In this document: in pieces, positions 22,677-31,720 of the stretch
How positions within the stretch are numbered: the stretch's first letter is position 1
Layout: every line of letters begins with the position of its first letter
Notes under the pieces: generated by a model
Databases searched by the model: none
What the model was told of the DNA's origin: nothing
What the model saw: the letters and a program-made list of their open reading frames with translations, nothing else
Translations under genes and position numbers: made by a program
From: Epiperipatus broadwayi
Taxonomy: Eukaryota > Onychophora > Udeonychophora > Euonychophora > Peripatidae
DNA: 64,000 nucleotides
Assembly (NCBI GenBank): GCA_028023455.1
Contig: JAQFVV010000012.1
Location: 8,654,499 to 8,718,498, forward strand
Reading direction: 5' to 3'

Positions 22677-23830
22677 CCCTGCAATAGTTTAAATAGATTT
22701 GTACAATTGAATATTTGATTATAATATCAGGCACACAATAGACTCAAGCCCTGATTTAAGCATTGTCTGTAAGAGTTGTTGTATATAGAATGTATGCTCT
22801 AAACTTAAGTGATTCACTTAAGTTTTTTAAACTCTTACCGGCGAGTGAGTGTGCATAGATTTATAATATTTAAGAAATAGTACATTATCAGAGATTGACC
22901 GCCATTTGAATAATTTCAGATTTTTCAGCGCTTTATAATAATAGATTTATTTACTTTAAACATGTTTCCATGCTCATTTGTTGATGGTAAAAGTCACTTG
23001 CATGTAAATAACTAGAGATTTGTATCGATTTCAAAAGTTTGATGTATCTATGCAAATTATTGATTTCTAGAGCCATGTGGATCTCACGCAATCAAGAATA
23101 GATTCCATTATGACATTAGGAGATGAATTTTGAACAGTATCAACATGGGACAAACCAAGAATTTCTGGTAATTAGCAGTTATAATGTTTCAGTATTTTAA
23201 AATTCAGACTTTTAATAATGTTCATAGTTTAGAAGTTATAAACATTTAATATTTAGAGTGCGGTTACTGCCATTTTGAATTCTATCAATTTTACATTTAT
23301 TGAACATGTGGATTTTTAATTAATATTTTTTCCAACAATTTTACTTTTATTGAACATGTGAGTTTTTAATTAATGTTTTTTAAATTTTTTCATTTACTTT
23401 TTCTGTTTAAGTACTCTAAATTCATATGCTTTACTTCATATGGGCATAACCTTTTGATTATCATGAGTAGATGGTTTAATAAACTTAAATTTGATTTTTT
23501 TTTAAAGGTTGGTGTAAATTTAGATAACAAATCTGAATTTAAGATGTTTGCATGCCTTTTATTGTCATGTGATTTCATAAGTATAACTATATGAAAATAT
23601 AATTATTGTTTAAAATTAATTTCAAATATTTGCAAAATTGCATTTTACTTTTTTAATCACATGATTACATTTTTTTATAACTATGAAAATTGTTTTTTTT
23701 TATTACCAAAAATGCTTGATAAACTAGCAAACTTAAATTTAAACTAGCAATTACCCTTTGCACCATCATTATTTTTTAACATTTGTATTTTATAAGTTAT
23801 AATCTTTTGGCATATAATATAATTCGTATT
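22677..23830 (-). repeat. Right arm of the large palindrome
   Basis: Mirror of 20112-22573, lacking the four insertions. It is therefore the better record of the ancestral arm. Frames at 23373-23594 are repeat-derived and not supported as genes. Confidence 0.8.
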
Positions 23831-23835
23831 TTAAA

Positions 23836-24060
23836 TCTATCAATTTTATGTTTATTGAACATGTGGTTTTTAAATATTTTTTCCAATTTTTTCCTTTACT
23901 TTTTCTGTTTAAGTACTCTAAATTCATATGCTTTATTTCATATGGGCATATCCTTTTGATTGTCATGTGTAGATGTTTTAATAAACTAGTAAACTTAAAT
24001 TTGATTTTTTTAAAGGTTGATGTAAATTTAGATAACGAATCTGAATGTAAAATATTTGTC
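23836..24060 (+). repeat. Direct duplication of part of the right arm
   Basis: TCTATCAATTTTATGTTTAT, AAGTACTCTAAATTCATATG and AAAGGTTGATGTAAATTTAG repeat the order of text at 23283-23530 in the same orientation, with small deletions. Confidence 0.75.
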
Positions 24061-24087
24061 TGAAGGTTTGTAATGATGATATATTAT

Positions 24088-24288
24088 AAGATGTGATATG
24101 TTGGACTATTTCCATCATTTATGAGTGAATATTGAATGTATAAACATAAATAGACAATACAGGTTGTCAATTTGTGTGTTATTACTAACAAGTTGTTTAT
24201 ATTTGGAAAGTTTAAATAAAGTTTAAAATTTTCTATACATTCAACATTTATTCATAAATGATGGAAATAGTCCAACATATCACATCTT
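24088..24288. mobile_element. Small MITE with about 53 bp inverted ends
   Basis: AAGATGTGATATGTTGGACT (24088) is mirrored by AGTCCAACATATCACATCTT (ending 24288), and the match extends about 53 bp on each side. GAATGTAAAATATTTG stands both before (about 24044) and after (from 24289), so the insertion is flanked by a direct repeat of host text. The loop carries TACTAACAAGTTGTTTATAT, related to about 9408. Confidence 0.8.
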
Positions 24289-24429
24289 GAATGTAAAATA
24301 TTTGCATGCCTTTTTTAGTCACATGATTCCATAATATATAACTGTATGAAAATGTAATTATTGCTTAAAAGTGATTTTTTTTTGTCATGAGTAGATGGTT
24401 AAATAAACTAGAAAACTTAAATTTGATTT

Positions 24430-24810
24430 TTTAAAATTGCGAATTTTGTGTTTTAATTTTTTAATCACATGATTAGATTTCTTATAACTATAAAAATTGT
24501 TTTTTTATATATATTTTTGATGAAAATGGCAATTTTGTAATATTGAGGAAAAAGTTTGACCAAACCAAATTTTTATTTTTTAATTTTCGATGAAAATTGC
24601 GAATTTTGTGTTTTAATATTTTAATCATGTGATTGTTTTTTTGTTCTTGATGAAAATGGCAATTTTGTAATATTGATGAAAAAGACTGATCAAACCAAGT
24701 TTTTCGTTTTTTAATTTTCCATGAAAATTGCGAATTTTGTGTTTTAATATTTTAATCATGTGGTTAGTTTTTTTATTTTTGATGAAAATGGCAATTTTGT
24801 AATCAATGGT
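24430..24810. repeat. Tandem repeat, period about 130 bp, roughly three units
   Basis: GATGAAAATGGCAATTTTGT starts at 24519, 24649 and 24781. TGCGAATTTTGTGTTTTAAT recurs at matching offsets. The first unit shares ATCACATGATTAGATTTCTT-like text with the palindrome arms, so the tandem array probably grew from an arm fragment. Confidence 0.8.
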
Positions 24811-26550
24811 TGGATCGCATCAACATATAGATTGATCGATGTGATTTATCACTTGGATGTGTCAGCCTGGATTTTGGGCAGTTTTTATAATTCAAAATGG
24901 CTGTAAGTGCATACTAAATCAGCACCTATTTTTTAAGTTTAATGTTTCCATGAATACATAAACATCATTTATTTTATGCTTATATAATAAGTTCTTCATT
25001 TAAGTGTTTAATCATCCTGATCACACAGAAATTTGAATATTATTCTGTATTTTTCAAAGTATCTGTCTTAGAGAAAAAAATTTATACATATGTATATATA
25101 AAGAATACCATGGCGCATTAGCTAATAAATTTATTTGCTATGGTCAGAACTTAATTTCAAATTTTAGCCAAGTAAAACTTGATCTTTTCAAGTTCCAAAT
25201 AAGATGTTATTTTTTCAGATAACAAACCAACATTCAATTTTTCTGGACATTTAACAATAAAGTAATATGATATTTTTACATAGAGAATAAAATAGGAATG
25301 TAGTAATATTAAAACTATCTGAATATTCAAAAGCTTAGTAATATGTTAAACTTCACAATTCTATTATGAAGAAATACCGAGAGATATTTACTCTGCAATG
25401 GAATATTTAAAGTATTTAAAATTATTTTATATGTTTTAATATCTGCCTTGTGCATAATTAAATATTATAAAATCTTATTAGGAACCAACTACACATTTCA
25501 AAATGAGATGTAATTCTGATGTAACTCATGGATAGCAATCAATACTATTCTCATTACTGATGTGTCTTTAGAATATAGCAGTAGTTATTTTTATAACTAA
25601 ATATTATTTATTGAATTTGTTAGCCTACAACTTGGAACAAGAAATCTGCAAAAATTTAAAAGGTACTATGAACATTAAATGATTGAAAATTACGTTTTAG
25701 CATCTACTCAATGAGGTTATAAACAAATTATGGTTTTCATATTATACTGCATATAAGAGTTTATCTTGTATTACTTCCTGTTTGATTTTAGAATCTTTCA
25801 CTTTTATTTTATAGTTATTCTGATCACGCTAATATTGATTTATACTTTAACTAGTTTCACTTTAAAAATACAATTATCTTCCATATATAGGTTTTGTGTA
25901 TTTTAATTGCAACGAGTTAATTATGACTAAATAGAATATTTACGTTTATAAAAAAATAATAAAATTACTATTATTTGCGAATGTTGCAATTTAAATGTTG
26001 TTTTTGTTTTGTTTTTGACGAAGAAAAAAATGCTTTTTAATATTCTGCTTAAAAATAAAATAAATATTGGAAAGAAAATCAATATTTTTGCTTTTCTATT
26101 GATAATGAAATCTAAAAATATTTCTTTAATAATAATAAAAAAAAGATACACATATTTTAAAAAAATGGATGTTACTTTAAAAAAATATTAATAACTAAAA
26201 TCAATACAACAAATTCATTGATTAAAAATCAATTTACATATGCATTTATATACATGTAGTAAGTTTCGATTTTATGACATATTTACATATAAAACGTAAT
26301 CCACGTAAATTTTCATTTATGTCTAACTTTGAAGTAGGTATTAGTACAGTTTCCAAACTTTGAGAGTTTGGGCTACATCTCTGTAAAAGAAATACTTTGC
26401 TAGATCTCTAATTTCAGTTATTAATTTTGCATTAGTGTCATTGAAAATTCCATTGTGAATTTTGTCTCTGCAGTTTGAACCATTAAAAGAATTTATAAAA
26501 CCACCAAACATAACCACTATTCTTTATGCTTACATAAACTGTTTACACAG
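24811..26550. other. AT-rich spacer, no gene seen
   Basis: Frames at 25927-26191 on both strands are Lys/Ile/Phe-rich low-complexity translations of AT-rich DNA with no domain. No other signal was seen. Confidence 0.6.
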
Positions 26551-26649
26551 AGGCAAAACACTCCATACAACAGCACCACTCAGTGCAAGCCAGAGAAATC
26601 AATGAATACTGGAAGATTTGTGCATAAAATCCCTATCTAGTGCCTACTC

Positions 26650-26708
26650 ATCCAATATCCTCAAACTAGTTTTTAGCTTGTCACTTTCATCAGTGAGGGC
26701 CCTTGGAT
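26650..26708 (-). ncRNA. Degenerate hammerhead motif (H1)
   Basis: Minus strand: CTGATGA is intact, but GAAA has become AAAA and the site reads ACTAGTTTGAGG, losing the usual GTC. Probably inactive. Confidence 0.6.
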
Positions 26709-26718
26709 CTGAGAGTTC

Positions 26719-26764
26719 TGCACTGATGAAAGCCACAGCTAGAAACTAGTCTGAGGATATTGGA
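26719..26764 (+). ncRNA. Hammerhead core (H1), helix I strand lost
   Basis: CTGATGA, stem II AGC/GCT, GAAA, ACTAGT, GTC and TGAGGATATTGG are all present. The upstream helix I strand ATCCAA...CTCA is cut off by the inversion junction, so in-cis folding as type I is doubtful. Confidence 0.6.
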
Positions 26765-27302
26765 TTAGTAGGTACTAGATAGAGATTTTATCCACAAACC
26801 TTTCTGCATCCATTGATTATTCTGTTTTAATGCTACTGTATGGAGAGTTTTGCCTCAATGTAAAAGAATTTATAAATGGTTCTCAAATTTTTTGACTTTT
26901 CTGATAGTTCTTAAGGCAAAGAATGCTCGAAATAATTTTTATTATAAGAAAAATAAATATTACAAATATACAGGATTTAAATAATACTATTAATAATATT
27001 AAGGGTAAAGCAATACAACTTAATAAGCTAATGTAAGTGCAGTTCAGGTTTTTGGGTCATATTTTGATGGCATTAGGGTAGAATTATGTTGAACTACAAA
27101 GTCATAGCCAGTTATAAAAGTGGCGTAAATACTGCATTAGCACAAGTATTCAAAAATATTCAGAAAGAAAGGACAGTTGTATAAATTAGGATTCACATAT
27201 GTCACAAATAAAATAACCATTTAAAAATCAGGTTGTTTTATAATAGCATGTTGAAACCGCCAGATGGCATGGTTTGTTTGTAAACAGAGATAAATATAAT
27301 GT

Positions 27303-27690
27303 TTCCGGGGCCGGGTTTCTTTTTTTTTTGGCTTTGGTTTTTTGTTTATCACATTTATAAAAATAATATCAAATCAATTTTTTAAACACAACCAAAAAAA
27401 AAAAAAAAATGCATAAAAAAATTAACAAAAAATGAATTTACATGTAAAAGTACTTAATTTTTTTTTTATTCTTTTCATTATTTATATTTTCTAAAGGGGG
27501 CTGGGGTTTTTTTTTTTTCGGTCTATGTATTTTTTTGTTGTTGTTGTTTATCACATTTAAAAAGTATGGCGGCTGTCAAATCAATTTTGCCAACCCACAA
27601 AAAAAAAATACATCAATTAAAAATGAATTTTAAAAAGTAGTTACCACTTTTTTTTTTTAATTCTTCTCATTAAACCCTTATATTTTTGGT
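27303..27690. repeat. Tandem duplication of about 190 bp with homopolymer tracts
   Basis: GGCCGGG plus a T-run, GTTTATCACATTTA, ATCAAATCAATTTT and an A-run at 27308-27480 recur as GGCTGGGG, a T-run, GTTTATCACATTTA and GTCAAATCAATTTT at 27500-27680. The block is less AT-rich than its surroundings at the unit starts. Function unknown. Confidence 0.7.
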
Positions 27691-28390
27691 TCGGTATTCT
27701 ACGACAAAAAAATCAGCCGATTCTTCTTCTTTTTTTGTTTGTTTGTTTGTTTTATTTTTATAAATTATAAATAAATCTATTCCCATTTATCGGTAACATT
27801 TACAAGCCAAAATCAAACTTTGGGAGAGGGGGAAAAGGGGGGAGGATGTTTCCAATTGCTAACAGAACAGAATGCAAAAAACTTGAAGGTTGACAAAGTT
27901 TTGATGGTAATTCCCAAAAACATCAATATATACGGCAATTAAAACCAACTTTTTGGGCTCTTCAGGAAAAAAAACAGCAGGCATGCAGCTTCAAACTGTT
28001 TTATTTGATAACCTGGTTCCAGAAGTCAGAGAAGAATTCTTTCTTTGACATTTATAAAGTTTCCTATTTCAGCCACTTGATTCAGCTGGTAGTTGTTCTC
28101 ACACAAAATGTGACTTAGAGCATGATTTGATAGGAATTGCGCTTAAACCTACATTTGCCCAATTTTTTCAGCAGGAAATGGGGTCTAGGGAAGCATGAGA
28201 CTCTGCTCATAATTGTTAGTAGACCTTCCTAAAACATGGGCGATAGAGGGGGAGGTGGTCTTAATGAATATTAAAATAGTTTTGACAATCGAAATTCCAG
28301 CCACCCTCAGACAATACTGTAGCCAAAAGTGAAATGTGATCGCACATCCAAAATGCTTAGCCCATATCTGAGCTGTAAGCTGACACGATA
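27691..28390. other. Less AT-rich unique block
   Basis: The sequence is visibly richer in G and C than the flanks (for example GGGAGAGGGGGAAAAGGGGG near 27822). I found no domain in any frame. It leads into the 120 bp repeat. Confidence 0.5.
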
Positions 28391-28600
28391 GCTTCTGCGG
28401 CAGATTAAATGTCATGTTTCTGTGCATTAGCATAGAAATAAACACAGCAGCCACCCCCTGTATCAACGGACTATTTCTAGGCTTACGCATTAGAAATAGA
28501 ACGTTCGATAGCAGCGGAAGCCGCCTAAATGGCACATTTCGGTGCGCTATCATAGAAATAACGCCCTCTGACAGTTTCAACACGCTATTGTAAAACAACC
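28385..28600. repeat. Two tandem units of exactly 120 bp
   Basis: CATAGAAATA at 28431 and 28551, CGATAGC at 28386 and 28506 and TAAAT at 28406 and 28526 keep a strict 120 bp offset. A 143-codon minus frame (28185-28616) spans it, and its HRNVPF/HRNMTF segments are just the two units translated. With no known domain and a repeat origin I do not call it a gene. Confidence 0.65.
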
Positions 28601-28619
28601 AAAAATCATATAGCATTTA

Positions 28620-29070
28620 TTAAGTATATAGAACTTTTCACTTGCAGAAAGATCTATTGATCATTGATTTGGAGTTCTGATTTTTACCATACACGAAAAA
28701 CAAACAATTGGCCATTCTTGTATATCATTACTGCATGTCGTTTAAGTGTTTTATGCTCAAGGGGCACTGTACTATTTAATAACCACTATTCTTATTTCAA
28801 TAATTATAACTACTTGCTACATTCATGACTATAAAAACAAGAGATTTTTATTTATATGATATTAATGATTTAAAATCTATGAAACTCCAGGAACTGAAAA
28901 CTTTGTCTTGAAAAGTTATATATTATTTAATTGTTGCTGTGATAGAAGAAATGTATCCAGGGCCTAAAAGTGTCATCATCAATTACAATTTGTAAAAGAA
29001 AAAAATCTCATGTTGTTCAGTGTGAGAAATTGTTATATTAATGCTAAAATGCCTATTAGTTTCCTATATT
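28620..29070. other. Spacer, no gene seen
   Basis: Nothing was recognised between the 120 bp repeat and the possible exon at 29100. Confidence 0.5.
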
Positions 29071-29100
29071 AATGATTTTTCAATTACTCTATTATTGTTA

Positions 29101-29350
29101 TAATCATATTAATGAACAGAGAAAAAAACGGAATAAATCTATAATATATTTTAATCAAATGAATAAAAGGTTCATCAAAACTTTATATGGATTTTATACA
29201 CGTCTAAGGAAGATTGAAACAGTAAAACTTTTGTCTTTTGGCAAATCGGAGTGTTGGCAGTTTAAGCTGGTAAAAATCTCACAGGAAGACAAAATGAAGA
29301 TAATTGAAGAGAGATCAAAGATTCTGGATGAAATTGAGGAAATAAAATGA
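29101..29350 (+). CDS. Possible terminal coding exon of an unrecognised gene
   Basis: After a pyrimidine-leaning stretch and an AG at about 29120, an open frame runs to a TGA-type stop at 29348-29350. The residues are varied and soluble-looking: KRFIKTLYGFYTRLRKIETV, then FGKSECWQFKLVKIS, then a charged helix-like tail MKIIEERSKILDEIEEIK. This differs from the Ile/Lys/Phe homopolymer look of random frames here. The tail could form a short coiled coil. AATAAA-like signals follow within about 300 bp. No upstream exon was found nearby and no family recognised. It may equally be a chance frame of 70-90 codons. Confidence 0.35.
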
Positions 29351-29865
29351 TAATAAACCATATTATTAGACATAAAGTTTGGCTTAGAAAGTTTAAAAGT
29401 GCAAAAGATATGATAATGGTGTAATGGTATTGCATAACAAGAATTTACTCTTTAGCTAAATTCTGCTAACCAATGACTTGTTAGTTTTATGATTTGGATA
29501 ATAAGTATCTTTAAGAAAATTCTAAAACTATTTGGAATTTAAGATATTTTTATATAAGTCTATATTTTATGTATAAGTAGTTGAAATTTATTCAGAGAAT
29601 TATAAGGTTTAATAATCTTGAACTAAATTTAAACATATTATAAATAAATTCTAATATGTTTAACAGAAGAAATTTATTTGGTAATATTTATTAAAATTTA
29701 TGTTCAAAATGAAAAGACTTATATAAATTTATATTTTATTTAAATTATATTATGTTTGTGTGAGATTTTTCACCATCATGTGCCAGCATTTAAAATTGCC
29801 AAAAGATTAAAGTTTTACTATTTCATACTTTTTTAGAATTCATATTAAATTATATTTAATATATA
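29351..29865. other. AT-rich spacer, no gene seen
   Basis: If 29101-29350 is a terminal exon, this would hold its 3' untranslated region. Otherwise nothing was seen. Confidence 0.5.
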
Positions 29866-29869
29866 TATA

Positions 29870-30235
29870 TAGGATATATGAGCACAGACTTTCACACTAT
29901 CCACCACTCTCCATTCTACCTCATAACCCTGATACAATTGAACACATATATGTTGAAAAGATAAATAATCACCAATATATGTATTTCATGCTAAACCCAC
30001 AATCATCAGTTGGCCCAGATTATCATCTCTGCACATATATGTAATAAGTGCTCAGATATATATTAAGATAGCCAATCTTCATACTTTAATGGACAGGTTT
30101 CAATCCACTCCACTCTCCAACTTTTCAACCGTCCATCCAATTGAAAATCTGATGGAACGCTCAAAGGCCACCCTGAGGCCGAGATTCTCATCACACCCAT
30201 GTTGACCTAAAGTCAACCTGAAATACAGGCTTATT
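29870..30235 (-). mobile_element. H2 hammerhead-bearing repeat, single unit
   Basis: Starts ATATAGGATATATGAGCACA and runs through CACCACTCTCCATTCTACCT, the ribozyme, TTTAATGGACAGGTTTCAAT and CTCAAAGGCCACCCTGAGGC, to CAGGCTTATT. Closely matches the first unit at 4803. Only one unit is present, so it is a monomer or the survivor of a dimer. Confidence 0.8.
29967..30024 (-). ncRNA. Hammerhead ribozyme motif (H2)
   Basis: Minus strand: GATAATC...GCCAA, CTGATGA, a stem II weakened to TTGTG/AGCAT, GAAA, ATA-CA-TAT, A, TTGGTGATTAT. Core intact, stem II damaged. Confidence 0.65.
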
Positions 30236-30239
30236 TACA

Positions 30240-31080
30240 ACTTATATTATTTTTTGTTACTTTCATGAACCTAAACTGTTTTTTCATTACTTTTAAAATT
30301 TTTGTTACATAGAATATTAAAATTATTATTTTTATACACTGTTAATTTTTTTAATGGACATAGTTATTAAAAAACTAATCAGTTTCAAATCCTGCATTAT
30401 AAGATTCATTTCCTACTATTTTGTTACTCTTTCAGTATTTTTAGAAAAATATTATCAATTCTATGTTTTTAAATTTTTATTTTGCTTATAACATTCATCT
30501 CAAATAGTTTTTTTTTTTGCCTGATAACTTCAATATTTATGCTACCATTAAACATGTATTATGGTGAAACTTATTCTGCTGTAACAGTCTTTCTTTTAAT
30601 TGTTGATTTAAATACGTTTTTATTATGCTAGATTGCTGTTTTTTTGTGTGTCTTTCTGCACATCATTTTTTTAATGATATAATTTTAGTTAAATCTATGC
30701 AATAACACGAGATTGACTTTAATATAAAACAGTTGTAGAAGAATCATTAAATGTATATTTGCTCTATGAGAAAAAAAAGTTAATAATGTGAAAATATTCA
30801 TAGATTATATAATTTTATTAAAAAATAATTTATCTTATTAAATAATGCAAGAAATTACTTTAGAAAAATGTAAAATATTTCTGTTTGCTATTATTACCTT
30901 TATCATAACAATAATTGCTAATATTATTAACATTGTACTATTAGATCTATTATTATTACTTTTATTGTTAATATGATTGCTACTGCTATTATAACTACTG
31001 CTGTTGTTAATAATACTATTTACTACTTTTATTACCTAGCATATTATTGCTTGTACTATTGTACTATTGAATGATAAAAA
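30240..31080. other. AT-rich spacer with TATTAC-type low complexity
   Basis: The second half (about 30890-31070) is a degenerate trinucleotide-like run of TATTA/CTATT. No gene was seen. Confidence 0.6.
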
Positions 31081-31174
31081 ATAAAGTCAGATGTCACATG
31101 ACCTAATTTAATAAAGCTAATATTTACAAATGTTATACATAAAGCTTGCAAAATAAGCTCTTAACAAGCATTGA

Positions 31175-31236
31175 GAATATCCTCAACCCCAGACCGGTTT
31201 CTGCTTCTGACGTCATCAATGAGTGCCAGGATATTC
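31175..31236 (-). ncRNA. Hammerhead-like motif (H3), core mutated
   Basis: Minus strand: helix I GAATATCC/GGATATTC (8 bp perfect) plus CTCA/TGGG, then TTGATGA (first core C changed to T), stem II region CGTCAGAAGCA, GAAA, helix III ACCGGT (palindromic), GTC. The fold is clear, but the C3 change should weaken cleavage. Confidence 0.65.
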
Positions 31237-31607
31237 AGCATTAGATTAAAAATACTAGGGCAATCCCAGCACTTTATCTAATATATAACTATTGAGAAAA
31301 AAAATCTGAAATTGTCAGACATCCATATATCTTCCAATCCAGCTATCTAATTTTATTAAATTAGGTGATGTGACATCTGACTTGATTTTTTATCATTTCA
31401 TGTTTTGCTATTAAGACTTTGGTGATTTTATATTGCTAAAGCTATTAATATATGGTGAATCTGAACTTAGTTCAGTCCCATATGGCTATTTGAGTTAGAT
31501 AGCTGGATTGGAAGACATATGGATGTCTGACAATTTCAGATTTTTTTCTCAAGAGTTATACATTAGATAAAGTGCTGGGCTTGTCCTAGTATTTTTAATC
31601 TAATGCT

Positions 31608-31670
31608 GAATGTGCTGGCACCTCATTGACAACGCCTGAAGCAGACACCGGTCTGGGGTTGAGGATATTC
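31608..31670 (+). ncRNA. Degenerate hammerhead-like motif (H3)
   Basis: Core TTGACAA and GACA in place of CTGANGA and GAAA. ACCGGT, GTC and TGGGGTTGAGGATATTC are kept. Inactive by inspection. Confidence 0.6.
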
Positions 31671-31720
31671 TCAAAGCTTATTAAGAGCTTATTTTGCAAG
31701 CTTTATATATAACATAGTGT

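Larger units (their letters stand above)
26555..26855. mobile_element. H1 repeat, compact inverted pair
   Basis: Begins AGGCAAAACACTCCATACAA (minus-reading) and ends TATGGAGAGTTTTGCCTC (plus-reading). The orientation switches near 26715, immediately before the plus-strand CTGATGA. The two ribozyme motifs are only about 70 bp apart, so each arm is truncated just beyond its ribozyme. Confidence 0.75.
31085..31720. mobile_element. H3 hammerhead-related repeat, inverted pair
   Basis: The minus copy (about 31138-31348) and plus copy (about 31483-31715) are mirrored: AAGCTTGCAAAATAAGCTCT versus AGAGCTTATTTTGCAAGCTT, and CCAATCCAGCTATCTAA versus TTAGATAGCTGGATTGG. In addition GTCAGATGTCACATGACCTA (31086) is mirrored by a TAGGTGATGTGACATCTGAC segment ending 31384, making a nested palindrome around the first copy. 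CCCATATGGCTATTTGAG matches the H1 CCCATATGACTATATAAG block, so H3 and H1 look related. Confidence 0.75.

Noticed and set aside
24430-24810. CRISPR-like array
   Set aside because: Only about three units of 130 bp without short conserved repeats and unique spacers, in a eukaryotic context.
25927-26191. Overlapping 60-74 codon frames on both strands
   Set aside because: Lys/Ile/Phe-only composition from extremely AT-rich DNA, no domain or splice context.
28185-28616. 143-codon minus frame, one of the two longest frames in the window
   Set aside because: Two internal peptide repeats correspond to the 120 bp DNA repeat, with no recognised domain. It is better explained as a repeat-derived open frame.
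31206-31216. CRE-like TGACGTCA at the H3 ribozyme
   Set aside because: It is part of the hammerhead core and stem II, so its presence is explained by the ribozyme.
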